From: DATCZB01 sp035513215
Lineage (GTDB): Bacteria; Pseudomonadota; Gammaproteobacteria; Steroidobacterales; Rariloculaceae
Direction of reading: 5' to 3'
Assembly (NCBI GenBank): GCA_035513215.1
Contig: DATKCK010000087.1
Coordinates: 1 to 57,210 of the forward strand
Length of the DNA stretch: 57,210 nt
Under the pieces are notes generated by a model. The model was given only the letters and a program-made list of their open reading frames with translations. It was not told the origin of the DNA and did no database searches. Position numbers and translations under genes: made by a program. This document shows, piece by piece, positions 1-8,859 of this stretch. Every line of letters starts with the position of its first letter. Positions within the stretch are counted from its first letter, which is position 1.

Positions 1-351
1 ATCCTCATTGCGCGCATTCGCGACGCGCGTCAGCGCCCTGACCTTGGAGTACGAGAGCCGGCCGGACGCGAAAGCCGCCGAGATCGCCGACAGCCCGCGC
101 AGCGCGTGCGCCATTCTGATCTTTTCCCTCGCCGCCGACAACGACAAGCCGCAGCGCCAGGCCAGCCACTCCGAACAATTCTCAAAACTCCACTTGGCAA
201 AGCCGAGCCGGTCGTCGAACTCACGGACCAGCACCAGCAGGCGGTAGGTCTCGGCATTGAGACGGCGCGACAGCGACAGGATCGCAGCGTCGAGCTCGTC
301 GATCGATCGCAACCTTTCGTCGGCGGAAATCCGGGCAAGGGAGGCACTCAT
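1..351 (-). CDS. DUF222/13E12-type protein, N-terminal fragment
   Basis: The minus strand is open from an ATG at 349-351 to the left edge of the window, giving the first 117 residues of a protein whose C-terminus lies outside. The fragment begins MSASLARISADERL and contains the helical segment around FAKWSFENCSEWLAWRCGLS and AREKIRMAHALRGL. This resembles the N-terminal DUF222 (13E12 repeat) region of proteins that usually end in an HNH nuclease domain. The HNH part cannot be seen here, so nuclease activity is inference only. The upstream stretch 352-584 is AT-richer than its surroundings and holds no other gene I can support. Confidence 0.7.
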   Translation of the reverse strand, partial: MSASLARISADERLRSIDELDAAILSLSRRLNAETYRLLVLVREFDDRLGFAKWSFENCSEWLAWRCGLSLSAAREKIRMAHALRGLSAISAAFASGRLSYSKVRALTRVANARNED

Positions 352-584
352 TTTGCTCTACTATATCTGTGTACAGGCTGTTATTATGGTCAGTCTATAA
401 AGTCGCTTCTAGCTTTATTTCAGCGTGTTACATGCAGTTACTGCTTTGAGCATGGGGGTGTGACGACCTGTGCATATGAGTTGTGATGAGCAGGCAGCGA
501 CAGAAGCCAGAACGAAGACGTTAAGAATAGAAATCGATGACTCGCGCATAAGCCCTCCCGCAACATGTCGGACGTTATGAAGGA

Positions 585-1493
585 CTACGAAGCGAAGATG
601 TAGTCGAGAACGATGCCCGCAAAGATCGCCCCGCCAAACCAGGCGTTGTTCCAGAACGCGCGCAGGCACTTCTCAGGATCGCGCCGCCGAATGAGCCATA
701 GCTGTCGCAAACCGAAAGCCGCAGCCCCCGCTATCCCGATCAGAAACCACAGCCCGAACCCGGCGCTCCTGCCGACGAGCAGCAACCCGCCGAGCAAGAC
801 GAGCTGAAGCCCGGCGACGATTGCGACATCCATCTCGCCGAACCAGATCGCCGTCGAATGTATGCCGAGCTTCAGATCGTCGTCGCGGTCGGACATCGCG
901 TACTCGGTGTCGTAGATGACGACCCAGATCAGAGCGCAAAGAAAAAGCAGCCAACCGGTCGACGGAGGATACGCCCCGGTCTCGGCCGCATAGGCCATCG
1001 GCACGCCCCAGGCGAAGGCGAGCCCGAGCACGAGCTGCGGCGCGACGATGAACCGCTTCATGAACGGATAGACGATCGTCAGCACGGCGCCGAATACGGC
1101 GAGCTGCACGGTCAGCGGATCGAGCATCGTGACGAGGCCGAAAGCGACGAGCATGAGTCCGACGAAGAGAATCAGCGCTTCGAGCGCAGCGACCTCGCCG
1201 CTTGCGATCGGACGATTGGCCGTGCGCCGGACCTCCGGATCGATCTTGCGATCCGCGAAATCGTTGATCACGCATCCGGCCGAGCGCAGCAGAACCGTTC
1301 CGATCACGAAGACGGCGAAGACGGACGGCGTCGGGCGGCCCTCGCTCGCGATCCAGAGCGCCCAGAGCGTCGGCCAGAGCAGGAGCCAGATCCCGATCGG
1401 CGAGTTGAGGCGCATCAGACGGAGGTAGAGCCAGCCCTTGCGGCCGAGCGACAGCGATCTCGCCGCCATTGCCTTGGTATCAGACTTTCGCAT
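585..1493 (-). CDS. ubiA: 4-hydroxybenzoate polyprenyltransferase UbiA
   Basis: This is the membrane prenyltransferase of ubiquinone synthesis, which attaches the polyprenyl tail to 4-hydroxybenzoate. The 302-residue length fits the family. The two Asp-rich Mg/diphosphate-binding motifs are present: NDFADRKID at residues 77-85 and YDTEYAMSDRDDD at about 194-206. Several hydrophobic helices separate them. It overlaps the recG stop by 14 bp and is the last gene of the minus-strand yicC-to-ubiA run. No chorismate lyase gene (ubiC) is adjacent. The other ubiquinone genes of the window, ubiE-ubiJ-ubiB, lie about 42 kb away. Confidence 0.95.
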   Translation of the reverse strand: MRKSDTKAMAARSLSLGRKGWLYLRLMRLNSPIGIWLLLWPTLWALWIASEGRPTPSVFAVFVIGTVLLRSAGCVINDFADRKIDPEVRRTANRPIASGEVAALEALILFVGLMLVAFGLVTMLDPLTVQLAVFGAVLTIVYPFMKRFIVAPQLVLGLAFAWGVPMAYAAETGAYPPSTGWLLFLCALIWVVIYDTEYAMSDRDDDLKLGIHSTAIWFGEMDVAIVAGLQLVLLGGLLLVGRSAGFGLWFLIGIAGAAAFGLRQLWLIRRRDPEKCLRAFWNNAWFGGAIFAGIVLDYIFAS

Positions 1494-3567
1494 ATTCGAC
1501 CTGGGACTTTATCCAGCGCCGGATCAACGGCGCAACCCGCTCCGGGTGCTCGGCCTCGAGCCGGTCGGAAATCGCGACGACGAGGGGCAGGAGGTCGGCA
1601 TCGCGCCCGAGGTCCGCGACCCTGAGCTCGTCGAGGCCCGTCTGACGCGTTCCGAGCACCTCACCCGGACCGCGAAGCTCGAGATCCTTCTCGGCGATGA
1701 CGAAGCCGTCCGTCGTCTCACGCATCAGCTTGAGCCGCTCATGCGCGGCCCGGCTCAAGCGCGGTCCGTAGAGCAGCACGCAGGTCGAGCGTCGGCTGCC
1801 GCGCCCGACCCGGCCGCGAAGCTGGTGGAGCTGCGCGAGCCCCATGCGCTCCGCGCCTTCGATGATCATCAGCGACGCGTTCGGCACGTCGACACCGACC
1901 TCGATGACCGTCGTCGCGACGAGCACATCGGTCTCGCCGCGCTTGAAGCGGCGCATCGCATCCTCTTTCGCGTCGTTCGACATGCGGCCGTGCACGAGAC
2001 CCACCTTGAGGCCCGGCAAGGCCTCGGTCAGCTCGGCGAACGAGGCCTCGGCGGCGCGGGCATCGATCAGATCGGACTCGTCGATCAGCGGACAGACCCA
2101 GTAAGCCTGAGCCCCGTCGCGGCAGTGGGCCAGCACGCGCTCGACGAGCGAGGGGCGGCGCTTGCTCGGCAGGGCGATCGTTTGCACCGGCTCGCGCCCG
2201 GCCGGCAGCTCGTCGATGATCGAGCAATCGAGGTTGGCGTAAGCCGTCATCGCCAGTGTCCGTGGAATCGGCGTCGCCGTCATCGTCAGCTGGTGCGCGA
2301 CGTGCCGCTCCGATCCGCTCTTCTGCTTCAGGCGCAGCCGCTGATGCACGCCGAACCGATGCTGCTCGTCGACGACAATCAACCCCAAACGACTGAAGCT
2401 GACCGATTCCTGAAACAGCGCATGCGTGCCGACGACGACACGCGCCGCGCCCGCTGCGATGGCAACGAGCGCCTCGCGCTTCTCCCTGCTCGCGAGCGAG
2501 CCGGTCAAGAGCGTCGGCCTCAGACCGAGCGGCTCGAGCCATGCGCCGACGGTGGCCGCGTGCTGCTCGGCGAGGATCTCGGTGGGAACCATCAATGCCC
2601 CCTGATAGCCCGACATCGCGGCGAGGTAGAGCGCAAGGGCGGCGACGACGGTCTTGCCCGAGCCGACGTCGCCCTGGAGCAGACGATGCATCGGAACCGT
2701 CTGACCGAGATCGCCGGCGAGATCCGCGACGGCGCGGGACTGCGCCGCCGTCAGCCGGAACGGCAGGGACTCGAGAAAGCGCCCGACGGTCGCGGGCGCC
2801 GTGTCGATCACGGGGGCCGTTTCGCGCGATCGCAGCGTGCGCGTCTGCTTCAGACTCAGGCGATGGGCGATCAGCTCCTCGATCGCGATCCGGCGCTGGC
2901 CGGGGTGCCGTCCGCTCTCGAGCTCGCGAACGTCGATGCCGCTCGGCGGCCGGTGCAGAAGCCTGAGCGCATCGCCCAGCGTCGGCCAGTCCTCGTCGAG
3001 CAGACCTTCGAGATAGTCATCGATCTCCTGATCGATCGTCAGCGCCTGAGCGACCAGGCGCCTCAAGCGCCCCTGCTGCAGGCCCTCGGTCGTGGGGTAT
3101 ACCGGCGTCAGCGCAGCCTCGGGTCCCGCGTCGCTCTCGCCGACGGCCCGGTACTCCGGATGCACGATCTCGAGCCCCGTGGGCCCGGAACGCGCCTCGC
3201 CGAAGCACCGCAGCCGGGCGCCGCGACTCAAGCCTTGCTGCTGCTGGCGCGAAAAGTGAAAGAAGCGAAGCGTGATGCTGCCCGTACCGTCGCTGAGACG
3301 GCAAAGCAGCGAGCGCCGCCGTCCGTAGGCGACCTCGCTGAGCGCAACCTCGCCCTCGACCAGAACGCGCTCGCCGGCACGCAGGCTCCCGATCGGCCGC
3401 ACCGCCGTGCGGTCCTCGTAACGCAGCGGAACCAGGCAGAGCAGATCGCCGACGGTCGCGATACCGAGCCGGTCGAGGCGCCGCATGATCTCGCGCCCGA
3501 CCCCGGGCAAGCTTGCCGCCGGGTCTTCCAGCTTCGGCGCCGGGCTTCTCGGGCGATTCGACTGCAA
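1480..3567 (-). CDS. recG: ATP-dependent DNA helicase RecG
   Basis: RecG is a superfamily 2 helicase that regresses stalled replication forks and processes branched recombination intermediates. The 695-residue protein has an N-terminal HhH/OB wedge region (PGVGREIMRRLDRLGI near residue 21; OB fold about 55-140). The Walker A motif GDVGSGKT lies at 299-306, followed by the DEQHRFG box and motif III TATPIPRTLAMT. The helicase C domain contains VATTVIEVGVDVPNA and QLRGRVGRG. It lies just downstream of spoT and ridA, the usual neighbourhood in gammaproteobacteria. Confidence 0.97.
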   Translation of the reverse strand: MQSNRPRSPAPKLEDPAASLPGVGREIMRRLDRLGIATVGDLLCLVPLRYEDRTAVRPIGSLRAGERVLVEGEVALSEVAYGRRRSLLCRLSDGTGSITLRFFHFSRQQQQGLSRGARLRCFGEARSGPTGLEIVHPEYRAVGESDAGPEAALTPVYPTTEGLQQGRLRRLVAQALTIDQEIDDYLEGLLDEDWPTLGDALRLLHRPPSGIDVRELESGRHPGQRRIAIEELIAHRLSLKQTRTLRSRETAPVIDTAPATVGRFLESLPFRLTAAQSRAVADLAGDLGQTVPMHRLLQGDVGSGKTVVAALALYLAAMSGYQGALMVPTEILAEQHAATVGAWLEPLGLRPTLLTGSLASREKREALVAIAAGAARVVVGTHALFQESVSFSRLGLIVVDEQHRFGVHQRLRLKQKSGSERHVAHQLTMTATPIPRTLAMTAYANLDCSIIDELPAGREPVQTIALPSKRRPSLVERVLAHCRDGAQAYWVCPLIDESDLIDARAAEASFAELTEALPGLKVGLVHGRMSNDAKEDAMRRFKRGETDVLVATTVIEVGVDVPNASLMIIEGAERMGLAQLHQLRGRVGRGSRRSTCVLLYGPRLSRAAHERLKLMRETTDGFVIAEKDLELRGPGEVLGTRQTGLDELRVADLGRDADLLPLVVAISDRLEAEHPERVAPLIRRWIKSQVEYAKV

Positions 3568-3576
3568 GCTACCGGC

Positions 3577-3963
3577 TCAGCCGTCGAGCACCATGATCGC
3601 ATCGATCTCGATCTGAGCCTGGCGCGGCAGCGCGGCGACACCAATCGCCGCGCGCGCGGGATAGGGCTCATCGAAGTACCTGACCATGATCTCGTTGACT
3701 TCAGCGAAGCGCCCGAGGTCGGTCAAGTAGACAGTGAGCTTGACGACGTTGGCGAGCGCGCCGCCGCCGGCGCGGGCGACGGCCTCGAGGTTGTCGAAAA
3801 CGCGCGTCGCCTGGGCCGCGAAATCTCCGTCGACGATGTCCTGCGTCTCGGGGTCGAGCGGGATCTGTCCGGAGAGATAGACCGTGCTCCCGGCCCGAAC
3901 GGCCTGACTGTAAGGCCCGATCGCCGCGGGCGCTTCGCTCGTCTCGACCGGCGTGCGCTTCAA
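3577..3963 (-). CDS. ridA: RidA family reactive enamine/imine deaminase
   Basis: RidA (YjgF/YER057c/UK114) hydrolyses reactive 2-aminoacrylate-type enamines released by PLP enzymes. The open frame extends upstream into spoT, but a TTG at 3961-3963, 8 nt after the spoT stop, gives exactly 128 residues, the usual length. The start is MKRTPVETSEAPAAIGPYSQ. Family motifs seen are AIGPYSQAV, YLSGQIPLDPET, the NVVKLTVYLTDL segment and the C-terminal PARAAIGVAALP with the substrate-binding Arg. The rare TTG start suggests translation coupled to spoT. The start is inferred from length; the family assignment is firm. Confidence 0.92.
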   Translation of the reverse strand: MKRTPVETSEAPAAIGPYSQAVRAGSTVYLSGQIPLDPETQDIVDGDFAAQATRVFDNLEAVARAGGGALANVVKLTVYLTDLGRFAEVNEIMVRYFDEPYPARAAIGVAALPRQAQIEIDAIMVLDG

Positions 3964-3971
3964 CGGCCCGG

Positions 3972-6128
3972 TCAGCTCAGATTGCGTATTACGCGCACCA
4001 CGCCCGGCGTGCCGTGGATGCTGCGCATGACCTGAGCCATGTGCTTGCGGTCGCGCACTTTGAGCCTGAACGCGAGCACCGAGGAATCGTCGTCCGAATC
4101 GACGCGCACATGCTCGATGTTCGTCCCGGTCGATGAGATCTTGCCGGCAAGCTCTGCGAGGAGGCCCACGCGATCGAGCGTGCGGACCAGGATCTCCGAA
4201 AGGAACTCGCCCTTGACTCGCGACTTCCAACTCACGGGAATCCACTTCGACGGATCGCGCGAGTACTCCGCGAGATTACGGCATTGAGTCCTGTGAATGA
4301 CGATCCCGCGCCCGCTCGTCATGAAGCCGACGATCTCGTCGCCCGGTATCGGCGAGCAGCAGCGCGCATAGGTAACGACCAGGCCTTCGGTGCCGGCGAT
4401 CTCGATCGGCTTTTGCCCCGTCAAGGGCCTGGCACCGCCGTCTTTGCTCTCCGCCAGCATGCCGGCGATGATCGGGGCGAGCCTGCGTCCGAGACCAATT
4501 TCCTCGTAGAGCTCGTTGATGTCGCTTAAGGCCAGCTCGTCGAGCAGCTCCTGACGCTTGGCCTTGCCGATCTTTCTCAGGCTGACCCCATGGGGCCTTA
4601 AGGCCTGACTCAGGAGCAGCCGCCCGAGGCCGCGGGCCTCGTCGCCCTGAAGGCTCTTCAGGAAGCCGCGGATCGCGTTGCGCGCCTTGGCCGTGACGAC
4701 GAAATTGACCCAGTTCGGGTTCGGGCGCGCGCCGCGCGCGGTGATGATCTCGACCGTATCGCCGTTGCCGAGCATGGTCTTCAGCGGCACGAGGCGGCGG
4801 TCGATCTTGGCAGCGACGCAGCGATTGCCGACGTCGGTATGGACCGCATAGGCGAAATCCACGGCCGTCGCACCGCGCGGCAGGCGCAGGATGTCGCCCT
4901 TGGGTGTGAAGACATAGACCTTGTCGGGAAAGAGATCGATCTTGACCGTTTCCAGAAACTCGTCGGAGTTGGCCGAGCCCTGCAATTCCATCAGGTCCGC
5001 GAGCCACTTGCGCGCGCGCACCTCGCTCGAGTTCGTCTGCTTCTCCGCGGCCTTGTAGAGCCAGTTGGCCGCGATACCCGATTCGGCCAGCTTGTCCATC
5101 TGCTCGGTGCGAATCTGAAGCTCGAGTGGCACGGCTTTCGGCCCGAACAGCGTGGTATGCAGCGACTGATAGCCGTTGACGCGCGGTATCGCGATGTAGT
5201 CCTTGAATCGGCCCGGCATCGGCTTGTAGAGCTTGTGCGCGAGACCGAGGACGCGATAACAGGTTTCGATATCCTTGACGACGACTCGCACGCCGTAGAC
5301 ATCGACGATCTCGGACAGATGAACCTTCTTGCGCTGCATCTTCCGATAAATGCTGTAGATGTGCTTCTCGCGCGCTTGCACACGAGCGTCGATCCCGGCT
5401 TCTTCCAGGGCCGATTTGAACCTGTTCTCGATCCTACGAAGAAGCTGTTTCTGGCTGCCCAGGGACCGGCGCAGCGTTCGCTCGAGCACACGATAGCGAA
5501 ACGGCGCGAAGGCCTTGAAGCCGAGGTTCTCGAGCTCGACTTTCATGTTGTACATGCCGAGGCGATTCGCGATCGGCGCATAAATCTCGAGCGTTTCCCT
5601 CGCAATCCGGCGCTGCTTGCTCGGCGGCAGGGCATGAATCGTCTGCATGTTGTGCATGCGGTCGGCGAGCTTGACGAGGATGACGCGCAAATCGCGGGCC
5701 ATCGCCAGCAGCATCTTGCGAAAGCTCTCGACCTGGGCTTCCTCGGCACTGTCGAAATGGAGCTTGTCGAGCTTGCTCACGCCGTCGACGAGCAGAGCCA
5801 CGTCGTCGCCGAACCGCCCGCGGATCTCGTCGAGCGTCGACTCCGTGTCTTCGAGAACGTCGTGAAGGAGGCCCGCCTGAATCGTCCCCGAATCGAGCCT
5901 TAAGCCCGCAAGCACCTCGGCGACCGCGACGGGATGGCTGATATAGGGTTCGCCCGTCAGCCGCTTCTGGCCTTCGTGGAAATGCGCGCTGTAGTCGTAG
6001 GCCGCATCGATCGACTCGAGCTCGGCCGGGGAAAGGTACTCGCTGAGCTTCTTGCGAAGCTCCTGATAGTCATCGCTGCGCCTGATGCGGGCGGGTTTCG
6101 ACTCGCGTTGTTGCGCGGCGGTATCCAT
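3972..6128 (-). CDS. spoT: Bifunctional (p)ppGpp synthetase/hydrolase
   Basis: This RelA/SpoT homologue makes and degrades the alarmone (p)ppGpp. The 718 residues contain a full HD hydrolase domain (SHPVAVAEVL at about 64; catalytic HD at 89-90 within LLHDVLEDT). A synthetase domain follows at about 230-360 (KHIYSIYRKM, GRFKDYIAIPR, NGYQSLHTTLFG, LELQIRTEQM). Then come a TGS domain at about 395-455 and a C-terminal ACT domain with EHVRVDSDDD. The RFKD motif in the synthetase is typical of bifunctional enzymes, and the intact HD supports hydrolase activity. Position between rpoZ and recG also argues for SpoT rather than RelA. Confidence 0.95.
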   Translation of the reverse strand: MDTAAQQRESKPARIRRSDDYQELRKKLSEYLSPAELESIDAAYDYSAHFHEGQKRLTGEPYISHPVAVAEVLAGLRLDSGTIQAGLLHDVLEDTESTLDEIRGRFGDDVALLVDGVSKLDKLHFDSAEEAQVESFRKMLLAMARDLRVILVKLADRMHNMQTIHALPPSKQRRIARETLEIYAPIANRLGMYNMKVELENLGFKAFAPFRYRVLERTLRRSLGSQKQLLRRIENRFKSALEEAGIDARVQAREKHIYSIYRKMQRKKVHLSEIVDVYGVRVVVKDIETCYRVLGLAHKLYKPMPGRFKDYIAIPRVNGYQSLHTTLFGPKAVPLELQIRTEQMDKLAESGIAANWLYKAAEKQTNSSEVRARKWLADLMELQGSANSDEFLETVKIDLFPDKVYVFTPKGDILRLPRGATAVDFAYAVHTDVGNRCVAAKIDRRLVPLKTMLGNGDTVEIITARGARPNPNWVNFVVTAKARNAIRGFLKSLQGDEARGLGRLLLSQALRPHGVSLRKIGKAKRQELLDELALSDINELYEEIGLGRRLAPIIAGMLAESKDGGARPLTGQKPIEIAGTEGLVVTYARCCSPIPGDEIVGFMTSGRGIVIHRTQCRNLAEYSRDPSKWIPVSWKSRVKGEFLSEILVRTLDRVGLLAELAGKISSTGTNIEHVRVDSDDDSSVLAFRLKVRDRKHMAQVMRSIHGTPGVVRVIRNLS

Positions 6129-6168
6129 CTGACACGCTCACCGGCCCGTTCGCCGCCTTCTTAAGGCC

Positions 6169-6462
6169 TCAGTTGCCCAGGTTCATCGGCCGCAGCGCAT
6201 TCATGTCTTGCTGCATGCCGCTGACCGCCGATTCGATATTGAGCAAGTCCTCGAACGCCTGCTCCCGCTCCTCGAGGATGCTCTCGGTGATGTAGCCTTC
6301 GGCGATTTCCCTGAGCGCGACGACCGTCGGCTTGTCGTTCTCCCAATCCACCATGGGCTGGGCGCCGTTGGCGAGCTGGCGCGCGCGCTTGGCCGCCACG
6401 AGAACGAGCTGGAACTTGTTCGGTATGTTGGCGACGCAGTCTTCGACCGTGATTCTGGCCAA
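6169..6462 (-). CDS. rpoZ: RNA polymerase omega subunit
   Basis: Omega is the small RNA polymerase subunit that chaperones beta-prime and forms part of a ppGpp site in proteobacteria. The 97-residue protein begins MARITVEDCVANIPNKFQLV and carries the conserved AAKRARQL and ALREIAEGYI segments. It sits between gmk and spoT, the classical gammaproteobacterial order, which links alarmone synthesis with its polymerase target. Confidence 0.97.
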   Translation of the reverse strand: MARITVEDCVANIPNKFQLVLVAAKRARQLANGAQPMVDWENDKPTVVALREIAEGYITESILEEREQAFEDLLNIESAVSGMQQDMNALRPMNLGN

Positions 6463-6507
6463 TGTCGTCCCTCCCTGGGCTGATCGTCCGGACGTAGGCC
6501 TTCGAGT

Positions 6508-7167
6508 CTACTGCAATCGGCTGCCCGTGTCCTGACCGGCCGCGAGCATCGACTCGACTCGACGACGGATCGCCGGCGAGTCGCTGCGACAGTCCTCCCC
6601 GCCGCCCCCGACCACCCGGGCAAGAGCCTCCGCCGAACCTGCGAGATCGTCATTGACGATGACGTAGTCGAACTCGTGCCAATGGCTCAAGTCGCCGACG
6701 GAGTCCCTGAGGCGCCGTTCTATCGTCGCGTCCGAGTCCGTCCGCCGCCCGCGCAGCCGTGCCTCGAGCTCATGCAGGCTCGGCGGGACGATGAATATCA
6801 GCTTCGCGTCGGGCGCCTCCCGCCGAACCTGGCGCGCCCCCTGCCAGTCGATCTCGAGCAGCACGGTTCGTCCCGCGGCGCGCAGCGACTCGACCCCGGC
6901 TTTGCCGGTGCCGTACCAGTGGTCGAATACCTCGGCGTGCTCGAGAAAGGCCCCGCTTCGGGCCATCCGCTCGAACTCGTTCGTGTCGACGAAGAAATAG
7001 TCGACGCCGTGCTTTTCCTTCGGGCGCGGCTCGCGCGTCGTATGAGAGATCGAAAATGCGAGATCGGGCATCCGCTTGAGGAGCTCGTGAACGAGCGTCG
7101 TCTTGCCGGCGCCGGACGGCGCGGCGATCACGATCAGGCCGCCTCGATCGCTCGCTTTTCGATTCAC
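6508..7167 (-). CDS. gmk: Guanylate kinase
   Basis: This enzyme phosphorylates GMP to GDP with ATP. The 219 residues contain the P-loop APSGAGKTTL at about 15-24, the GMP-binding SHTTREPRPKEKHGVDYFFV segment and the LID-region Arg residues (RLRGRRTDS). The start is a GTG at 7165-7167 that overlaps the yicC stop (GTGA), indicating translational coupling. The C-terminal 20 residues or so after the kinase core look variable. Confidence 0.95.
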   Translation of the reverse strand: MNRKASDRGGLIVIAAPSGAGKTTLVHELLKRMPDLAFSISHTTREPRPKEKHGVDYFFVDTNEFERMARSGAFLEHAEVFDHWYGTGKAGVESLRAAGRTVLLEIDWQGARQVRREAPDAKLIFIVPPSLHELEARLRGRRTDSDATIERRLRDSVGDLSHWHEFDYVIVNDDLAGSAEALARVVGGGGEDCRSDSPAIRRRVESMLAAGQDTGSRLQ

Positions 7168-8018
7168 TCGATGTTCTGCGCCTGCTCTCGCATCTGCTCG
7201 ATCAGCACTTTGAGGTCGACGGCCTTGCGCGCGAGGTCGTCGTCCTGAACCTTCGACGCCAGCGTATTCGCCTCTCGATTGAGCTCCTGGATCAGAAAAT
7301 CGAGCCGCCTGCCGATCGGCTCGGCCAGCGCGAGCACGTCGCGGATCTCGGTCAGGTGCGCTTTGAGCCTGTCCGCTTCCTCGGCGACATCGGCTCGCTG
7401 CGCGATCAGGGCGAGCTCCTGCTCGAGCCTTTCCGGATTGGCCTCGATGTCGAGTCTGGCAAGCCTCTCGAGCAGGCGATCCCGGTATCGCGGCGCGGCC
7501 TGCGCGAGCTGCGCGTCAATCGTCGTCATCACCGCCTCGATCGCGGCGACCCGCTCGATCAGCATCTCGCCGAGCCGCTGACCCTCGCGCTCGCGTGCGG
7601 ATCGCAACGAGTCGAGCGCCTCCTCGAAGCTCGACAGCGCCGGCGCCATCAAGGCGTCGCGCTCGCCCGCTTCGTCCTTGAGCACGCCGGGCCAGCGCAG
7701 GATCTCGAAGGTGGAAAACGGCCTGGCCTCGGGCCACTGCTCGCGGACGATCGTCTCGAGGCGCCGCAAGGCTTCGAGCCGGTCGGGGTCGACCCCGGAT
7801 TCGGGCTCCCCGCTGCCGATCGCCGACACCTTGAGGCTGCAATCGACCTTGCCGCGCTTGACGGCCTCGCTCGCGAGACTCCTGAGCCTGGGCTCGAGCC
7901 CGCGAAAGTCCTCCGGCAGGCGGAAGCCGAGATCGAGGTAACGATGATTGACGCTGCGTATTTCCCAGACGAGCTTTTGGGAACCCGCGAGCGCTTCGGA
8001 TGCGGCGAATCCGGTCAT
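7164..8018 (-). CDS. yicC: YicC family endoribonuclease
   Basis: YicC-type proteins are stress-related endoribonucleases. I place the start at the ATG 8016-8018, which gives the canonical N-terminus MTGFAASEALAGSQ and 284 residues. An in-frame extension of 17 residues upstream is unlikely. Family features include the WEIRSVNHRYLDLGFRLPE segment near the N-terminus and the C-terminal LDFLIQELNREANTL..KVQD block (DUF1732 region). It is the first gene of the minus-strand run yicC-gmk-rpoZ-spoT-ridA-recG-ubiA and is divergent from the PP2C phosphatase gene across about 90 bp. Confidence 0.93.
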   Translation of the reverse strand: MTGFAASEALAGSQKLVWEIRSVNHRYLDLGFRLPEDFRGLEPRLRSLASEAVKRGKVDCSLKVSAIGSGEPESGVDPDRLEALRRLETIVREQWPEARPFSTFEILRWPGVLKDEAGERDALMAPALSSFEEALDSLRSAREREGQRLGEMLIERVAAIEAVMTTIDAQLAQAAPRYRDRLLERLARLDIEANPERLEQELALIAQRADVAEEADRLKAHLTEIRDVLALAEPIGRRLDFLIQELNREANTLASKVQDDDLARKAVDLKVLIEQMREQAQNIE

Positions 8019-8109
8019 GCTATGCGGCAAGATATGGAACCTGTCTGACGATACGGAAATCCGGATCACGAAAGTCTAAGATATGCCGCGCAGTTAAACG
8101 AGACGGAAT

Positions 8110-8859
8110 GTGCAGTTGGAATTCGCGAAGGTAAGCCTGACCGGCCATCGCTCGGAGAATCAGGACAGGGTCGACATCGTCGCTCAGGGGCCGAGCGCGC
8201 TCCTGATCGTCGTCGACGGCATGGGCGGTCATGCCGAAGGGGCAAAGGCCTCCGAGGTCACCGTCCGGTGTCTCGCCGGCCGGTTCCGGGAGGCCGGACA
8301 GCCGATTCTCGATCCACAGGGCTTCATGATCGGTGCTCTGGCCGCGGCGCACGAAGCCGTCGTCGCGCTCGGCGAGGGCTTGAGCGTCGAGCAGCGGCCG
8401 CGGGCCACGTGCGCGGCGTGCCTCGTTCAGGACGACAACGCCTATTGCGGGCATATCGGCGACAGCCGCATCTATCAGCTCCGTGACGGCAGCGTTGTGC
8501 ATCGCTCGCGGGACCATAGTCACGTCGAGCTCCTGCTGCACGAAGGGGTCATCCAGGAAAGCGAGGTCAGCAGCCATCCGATGCGAAATTTCGTCGAGTG
8601 CTGCCTCGGCGGTGACGAGCCGCTGCCCGACATGAGCATCGCGGGTCGTCGCAGGCTCCTGGCCGGTGACGTGCTCGTGCTGTGCTCGGACGGCTTCTGG
8701 TCCGGCATCGGCGACGACGCCCTCATCGCGCTGCTCAGCGGCGAGCGCCCGCTCGAGCCGGCCCTGATCGATCTGGCCGAGCACGCCGTCGAGACCAACG
8801 CGCCCGGCAGCGACAACACGAGCGCTGTGGCACTGCGTCTCAACGGCGGGGCGTCGTGA
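8110..8859 (+). CDS. PP2C-family serine/threonine protein phosphatase
   Basis: This is a metal-dependent protein phosphatase of the bacterial Stp1/PrpC type. The 249 residues hold the metal-binding motifs in order: RSENQDR near residue 14, DGMGGHAEG at about 37, IGDSRIYQLRDG, LCSDGFW and GSDNTSAVAL near the C-terminus. No transmembrane segment is seen, so it is probably cytoplasmic. The start is a GTG at 8110; the nearby ATG at 8108 is out of frame. It overlaps rph by the sequence GTGA. No FHA or Hanks-type kinase gene is adjacent, so its substrate is unknown. Confidence 0.93.
   Translation: MQLEFAKVSLTGHRSENQDRVDIVAQGPSALLIVVDGMGGHAEGAKASEVTVRCLAGRFREAGQPILDPQGFMIGALAAAHEAVVALGEGLSVEQRPRATCAACLVQDDNAYCGHIGDSRIYQLRDGSVVHRSRDHSHVELLLHEGVIQESEVSSHPMRNFVECCLGGDEPLPDMSIAGRRRLLAGDVLVLCSDGFWSGIGDDALIALLSGERPLEPALIDLAEHAVETNAPGSDNTSAVALRLNGGAS

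Noticed and set aside
378..393. LexA-box-like CTG-N10-CAG in the intergenic region before the DUF222 gene
   Set aside because: The inner ten bases match the SOS-box consensus poorly and such a pattern is expected by chance many times in 57 kb.
1438..4035. Very long open frame on the plus strand opposite recG and ridA
   Set aside because: It is antisense to well-supported genes, has no family motif and an Arg/Asp/Gln-rich composition typical of shadow frames in GC-rich DNA. Similar shadows lie opposite aroK/aroB (20734-22539) and ppc (28340-30331).
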